Source: an uncultured Roseateles sp.
GTDB lineage: Bacteria; Pseudomonadota; Gammaproteobacteria; Burkholderiales; Burkholderiaceae
Reading direction: 5' to 3'
Assembly: GCA_946886855.1 (NCBI GenBank)
Contig: CAMPJJ010000011.1
Location: 1 to 64,000 of the forward strand
DNA: 64,000 nucleotides
The notes below the pieces were generated by a model that was given only the letters and a program-made list of their open reading frames with translations, ran no database searches and was not told the DNA's origin. Made by a program: the position numbers and the translations under genes. Below are positions 60,545 through 64,000 of the stretch, in pieces (positions within the stretch are counted from its first letter, which is position 1; every line of letters starts with the position of its first letter).

Positions 60545-61063
60545 TCAGAGCTTGATCACCTTCGTGTCGGCGATGGTGTCGTGCAGGCACTGGCGCGACT
60601 CGCGGAAGATCAGCAGCGCGTCGACGACGCCGTAAATGAACGAGAGCGTCAGGTTGATGTTCAGCAGATACCCGATGCCGTAGCGCAGCACGAGCAGGCG
60701 CACGGCGTCGGGCTTGCTGCCGTCGGAGCGCACGATGCGCAGCTTGCACAGCATCTTGCCGAGGGTCTGCGCGCGGCTGACCAGCGGCCAGGCCTGGATG
60801 GCGAAGAACACGAGCAGCCCGAGGATCATCGATTCCAGGTTCAAGGTCAGGAAGCTGGCCCTGGCGCCGCTGCTGGCGATGAGCGCGCCCAGGGCGGGGA
60901 TCAGCGACAGGAGCTGGATCGCGACGATGAGGATCACGGTGTCGACGATCATCGCCACGAATCGGATCCCCCGCCCGGCGAGCACTTCGCCGGCATCGGG
61001 CCCCTCGACATCGGCCACCACGGCTTGCGGCGGCGCGAAACGGTCTTCCGCGGAAACGGACAT
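60545..61063 (-). CDS. RDD family membrane protein
   Basis: First gene of the MoxR cluster, 172 residues. The RDD pattern is seen in LAGRGIRFVAMIVDTVILIVAIQLLSLIPALGAL, FFAIQAWPLVSRAQTLGKMLCKLRIVRSDGS and LVLRYGIGYLLNINLTLSFIYGVVDALLIFRESRQCLHDTIADT, giving four helices with Arg and Asp-Asp-like polar positions. The GGGAG run before the ATG decides against the longer frame. The downstream RDD gene begins about 15 bases after the stop, so this may be a duplicated pair. Confidence 0.88.
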   Translation of the reverse strand: MSVSAEDRFAPPQAVVADVEGPDAGEVLAGRGIRFVAMIVDTVILIVAIQLLSLIPALGALIASSGARASFLTLNLESMILGLLVFFAIQAWPLVSRAQTLGKMLCKLRIVRSDGSKPDAVRLLVLRYGIGYLLNINLTLSFIYGVVDALLIFRESRQCLHDTIADTKVIKL

Positions 61064-61287
61064 GTGCTCTCTCCCTCTCAGAATTTTGGAGGGAATTGTG
61101 TCAGCGCTGGCGAGGGGGGTCGATGGGGGCATCACCGACATGGCCGTGATCCGCCACACCCTCTGGGGGGATTGCCGTCATCGGGCTTGCACGCGGGGTC
61201 GGGTCTTGCGTCGACCGGGCCCCGGACGAGTCCCAGCGTGTGATCCTGGACGTCGTGAGGCCCTGACGCCCCGGGGTTCCGGTCGCG

Positions 61288-61749
61288 TCAGTTCCTGTCC
61301 GGCCGCACCGGCAGCCCACCGGAAGACCCGTCCGCTTCGGTGACGCGACCGCTCGCCCGGCGGCTGGCGCGGCTGCCGGCGGCGGGCTTGTCGGGCCTGG
61401 CGGATTCGGCCGGGGCCGTCGTGACCGGCGGCGAGGCGTCGGCGGGGACGGTCTCGGGCGCCTGAACCGGCCCTTGAACCGGCCCTTGAACCGTCCCTTG
61501 AGCCGGCGCCTGAGCCGGAGTCCGGGCGGGCGCCGGCGTGGCGGCGGGCGCGGGCGCGTTCGGCGGCGCCGGCCGCGCGGCGGACGCGGCCGACGGGTTC
61601 ATGGAGGCCGCGTCGATCGGCGGGCCGACGGTCCCCGACTGGCGGCGGCTGGCGTTGGACGTGGCCAGCGGCTCGGCCGTCTGCGCGAGGGCGGCGGCCG
61701 CGACCAGGGTCACGCAGAACGCGGTCAGGAAGGTGCTGAAGTGCCTCAT
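61288..61749 (-). CDS. secreted Pro/Ala-rich protein of unknown function
   Basis: A 153-residue protein with a clear signal peptide (MRHFSTFLTAFCVTLVAAAALAQ) and a low-complexity mature part rich in Pro, Ala, Thr and Gln, including a QGTVQGPVQGPVQAP repeat. There is no recognisable domain. GGAGG precedes the ATG, which supports real translation. It could be a periplasmic linker or coat protein, or simply disordered. It is divergent from the bacteriophytochrome gene. Confidence 0.65.
   Translation of the reverse strand: MRHFSTFLTAFCVTLVAAAALAQTAEPLATSNASRRQSGTVGPPIDAASMNPSAASAARPAPPNAPAPAATPAPARTPAQAPAQGTVQGPVQGPVQAPETVPADASPPVTTAPAESARPDKPAAGSRASRRASGRVTEADGSSGGLPVRPDRN
61463..61502. repeat. 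12-bp tandem repeat in the Pro/Ala-rich gene
   Basis: About three copies of a CCCTTGAACCGG-type 12-bp unit encode the Val-Gln-Gly-Pro repeats of the secreted protein. The unit keeps the frame. Confidence 0.7.
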
Positions 61750-61931
61750 CGCCTGTCCTCCAGGGAAACGAAGTGCCGGCCGCCTCGCGGACGCAGGCAC
61801 CGGACAGACGATGCAGCAATCCGCGCTCCCGGCCCGGCCCGGCGTCTTCCGGACCGCCGGCCCCGGGTCGGCGCGGGGGTCGGCGGACCGGGACGGCAGG
61901 TACAGTCAGGGGCCCCCTTCCCACAGTCATC

Positions 61932-64000
61932 ATGGAACGCTTCGAGCCTTCGTTTCCGACGCTGCAATCCTGCGCCGACGAGCCCATCCACATCCCCGGC
62001 TCGATCCAGCCGCACGGCCTGCTGCTGGCGCTGCGCGAGGGTCGCATCGCCGCCTGGAGCGACAACGCGCCGGCTCTGCTCGGCGTCCAGCCGACGCTGG
62101 GCCTGGCCTGGAAGGACCTGCTCCTGCCCGGCTCGGTGCACCAGGAGCTGAGCGTGCTCGCCGACGAGGCCGCGCTGACGCCCGGCATGCCGGCCTTCTG
62201 CGAGGTCGAGCTCGGCGGCCGGCCGCACGACGCCGTCGTCCACGTCCATGACCACCACACGGTGATCGAGATCGAGCCCCGCACCCAGCCGCTGGCGCCG
62301 CTGAGCTCCCAGGCGCGCGTCTACGACCGCGTCCGCCGCGCCGGCTCGATGGCGTCGGTGCTGCAGGTCGCCGTCGACGCCATCCGCGCGTGGACCGGTT
62401 TCGACCGCGTGATGGCCTACCGCTTCCGCCACGACGACAGCGGCGAGGTCGAGGCGGAAGCCAAGTCCGACACCCTCTCCTCCTACCTCGGCCTGCGCTA
62501 CCCGGCCAGCGACATCCCGGCGCAGGCGCGCCGCCTGTACCTGCTCAACACGCTGCGGCTGATCCCGCACGTGAGTTACCGCGCCGTCGCGCTGGTGGGC
62601 CATCCGGAGGCGCCGCCGCTGGACCTGACCCACTCGGTGCTGCGCAGCGTCTCGCCGATCCACGTCGAGTACCTGCACAACATGGGCGTGGGCGCGTCCA
62701 TGAGCGTCTCCATCGTCGTCAACGACAAGCTCTGGGGCCTGATCGCCTGCCACCACATGAGCTCGCTGCAGGTGCCCTACCCGGTGCGCTCGGACTGCGA
62801 CGTGCTGGCCAACATCCTGTCCTCGGCGATCGCGACGATCGAGGCGCGCGAATTCGCGCGGCGCCAGGCCGACACCGCCTCGCTGGTCGCGGAACTGGCG
62901 GGCGATCTCTCCATCGCGGACGACGCCGTCACCGCGATGCTCGGCCAGTCGGCGCGGCTGCGCGACGTGCTGCGCGCCGACATGCTGCTGCTGTCGCAGC
63001 AGAGCAAGGTGGTCTCGGATGGCGACCTGCCGCAGGCGCTGGCGGTGGCCATCGCCACGGCCCCCTGGACCGGCGACATGCCGGCCCTGCGGTCCTGCAG
63101 CGAGGACTGGCCGGAGGCGCTGCGCCCGCTGCTCGGCCAGTGGGTCGGCGCGATGTGCCTCCCCTTCGACGCGAGCAACGGCGGCCGCCTGATCGCCTTG
63201 CGCAAGGAACAGTGCGAGACGGTCCGCTGGGCCGGCCAGCCCGACAAGGTCGTGGCGCGCGGCCCCAACGGCGCGCGCTTGACGCCGCGCGGCTCGTTCA
63301 CCGAATGGCGCGAGCAGGTCAAGGACTGCGCCGAGCCGTGGACCGAGACCGACGTGCGCTTCGGCAAGCAGCTGATGCTGGAGCTGCAGCGCACGGCGGC
63401 CGCGCGGCATGCGGAGGTCGAGGCGGCGCGGCGCAACCTGCTGGCGATGCTGGGCCACGACCTGCGCGATCCGCTGCAGGCCATCCAGATGGTGGCGGGC
63501 GTGCTCAAGCGCGAGCCCGATCCGGCGCAGACCGGGCGGCTGGGCGCGCGGCTGGACGCGTCGAGCGGGCGGATGCACCGGCTCATCACGCAGGTGCTCG
63601 ATTTCAGCCGGGCCGAGGTCGGCATGCCCCTGCACACGGAGCTGCGCGCGCTGGATCTGGAGGCCTTGCTGCTGGACCTGGTCGAGGAAGTCCGGATAGG
63701 ACATCCCGGCTTCGAGATCGTCCTCCGCACGGCGGGACCGGCCACGGTGAGCGGCGATGCGGTGCGGCTGGCGCAGGCGATGTCCAACCTGATCGCGAAT
63801 GCGCGCAACTACGGCGCGCCGGGGCGGCCGGTGACGGTCTCGCTGGAACCGGCCGGCGACGGCGGTCATCGTTTCAGCGTGGCCAACGAGGCCGATGAAA
63901 TTCCGTCAGCGGTGGCCGCCGAACTCTTCGAACCCTTCAAGCGCGGCATGGAACGCGGCGCGCCCAACCGCAACGGGCTGGGTTTGGGGCTCTACATCAC
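61932..64000 (+). CDS. bacteriophytochrome sensor histidine kinase, cut by the window edge
   Basis: Red/far-red light receptor kinase, 689 codons visible. The PAS part carries the biliverdin-binding Cys14 near the start in LQSCADEPIHIPGSIQPHG. The GAF part has the phytochrome signatures YPASDIPAQARRLYLL and SPIHVEYLHNMGVGASMSVSIVV with WGLIACHHMS. A PHY domain follows, with a GNRPFT-like FTEWREQVKD segment, then the H-box LLAMLGHDLRDPLQAI with the phosphorylated His, an N-box (LIANARNYG) and part of the ATPase G-box (NGLGLGLYI) at the end of the window. No heme oxygenase gene for biliverdin synthesis is seen on this side. The ATG has a weak ribosome site. Confidence 0.94.
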   Translation, partial: MERFEPSFPTLQSCADEPIHIPGSIQPHGLLLALREGRIAAWSDNAPALLGVQPTLGLAWKDLLLPGSVHQELSVLADEAALTPGMPAFCEVELGGRPHDAVVHVHDHHTVIEIEPRTQPLAPLSSQARVYDRVRRAGSMASVLQVAVDAIRAWTGFDRVMAYRFRHDDSGEVEAEAKSDTLSSYLGLRYPASDIPAQARRLYLLNTLRLIPHVSYRAVALVGHPEAPPLDLTHSVLRSVSPIHVEYLHNMGVGASMSVSIVVNDKLWGLIACHHMSSLQVPYPVRSDCDVLANILSSAIATIEAREFARRQADTASLVAELAGDLSIADDAVTAMLGQSARLRDVLRADMLLLSQQSKVVSDGDLPQALAVAIATAPWTGDMPALRSCSEDWPEALRPLLGQWVGAMCLPFDASNGGRLIALRKEQCETVRWAGQPDKVVARGPNGARLTPRGSFTEWREQVKDCAEPWTETDVRFGKQLMLELQRTAAARHAEVEAARRNLLAMLGHDLRDPLQAIQMVAGVLKREPDPAQTGRLGARLDASSGRMHRLITQVLDFSRAEVGMPLHTELRALDLEALLLDLVEEVRIGHPGFEIVLRTAGPATVSGDAVRLAQAMSNLIANARNYGAPGRPVTVSLEPAGDGGHRFSVANEADEIPSAVAAELFEPFKRGMERGAPNRNGLGLGLYI

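Overview
This 64 kb window is chromosomal DNA of a very GC-rich betaproteobacterium. Gene order, codon use and families (surE-pcm-nlpD-rpoS, orphan Bug-type tripartite tricarboxylate substrate-binding proteins, a CBM56-GH64 glucanase) point to Burkholderiales of the Roseateles/Mitsuaria/Rubrivivax type; this is an inference from gene content, not a measured placement. No rRNA, tRNA, insertion sequence, prophage or CRISPR array was seen. GC-rich codon bias creates very long antisense open frames throughout, which were rejected.

Layout. 0-6.8 kb: aroC, rlmD and the surE-pcm-nlpD-rpoS stationary-phase/repair cluster, all on the minus strand; RpoS has an unusually long acidic N-terminus. 6.9-13.3 kb: an MDR-family oxidoreductase, a LuxR-type response regulator, a TonB-dependent receptor, a GNAT acetyltransferase and an MFS exporter. 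13.7-16.4 kb: two convergent secreted polysaccharide hydrolases, a CBM56-GH64 beta-1,3-glucanase and a GH135/spherulin-4 protein, which look like a pair aimed at fungal cell walls; a perfect LacI-type palindrome precedes the glucanase. 16.6-25.4 kb: a small lipoprotein and a complete RND efflux system (adaptor, pump, outer membrane factor) divergent from a BaeSR-like two-component system. 25.5-27 kb: a sirtuin and a VOC protein.

27.1-35.3 kb is the most interesting part. An ECF sigma factor and RskA-like anti-sigma factor lie downstream of a tightly coupled five-gene operon: secreted DUF4331 protein, small lipoprotein, TPR-like protein, HupE/UreJ-type membrane protein and TonB-dependent receptor. 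The sigma gene and the first gene of the operon are preceded by near-identical promoter-like elements (ATCCA...GCGTAWAAG, 18-bp spacer), which suggests one ECF-controlled envelope system of unknown substrate.

35.5-44.8 kb: a TetR regulator with a repetitive basic tail, divergent from a TetX-like flavin monooxygenase across two identical-spaced palindromes; a Cys/Gly-rich protein with no usable start codon for its full open frame; an AraC regulator next to a 5'-deleted SDR pseudogene; a Bug receptor, GntR regulator and amidohydrolase cluster; a VOC protein and a membrane protein. 45-50 kb: class II aldolase, tautomerase, second Bug receptor, AtuA-family protein and LysR regulator, apparently catabolic. 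50.1-53.3 kb: a receiver-only protein with Glu at the phosphorylation site, a small gene behind a perfect LexA box, MipA/OmpV, a hypothetical and a DUF805 protein. 53.4-61.1 kb: an eight-gene MoxR-DUF58-DUF4350-DUF4129-SpoIIM-RDD cluster. The window ends inside a bacteriophytochrome kinase.

Short tandem repeats (6-14 bp units) are common and mostly give in-frame low-complexity tails and linkers in otherwise ordinary proteins.
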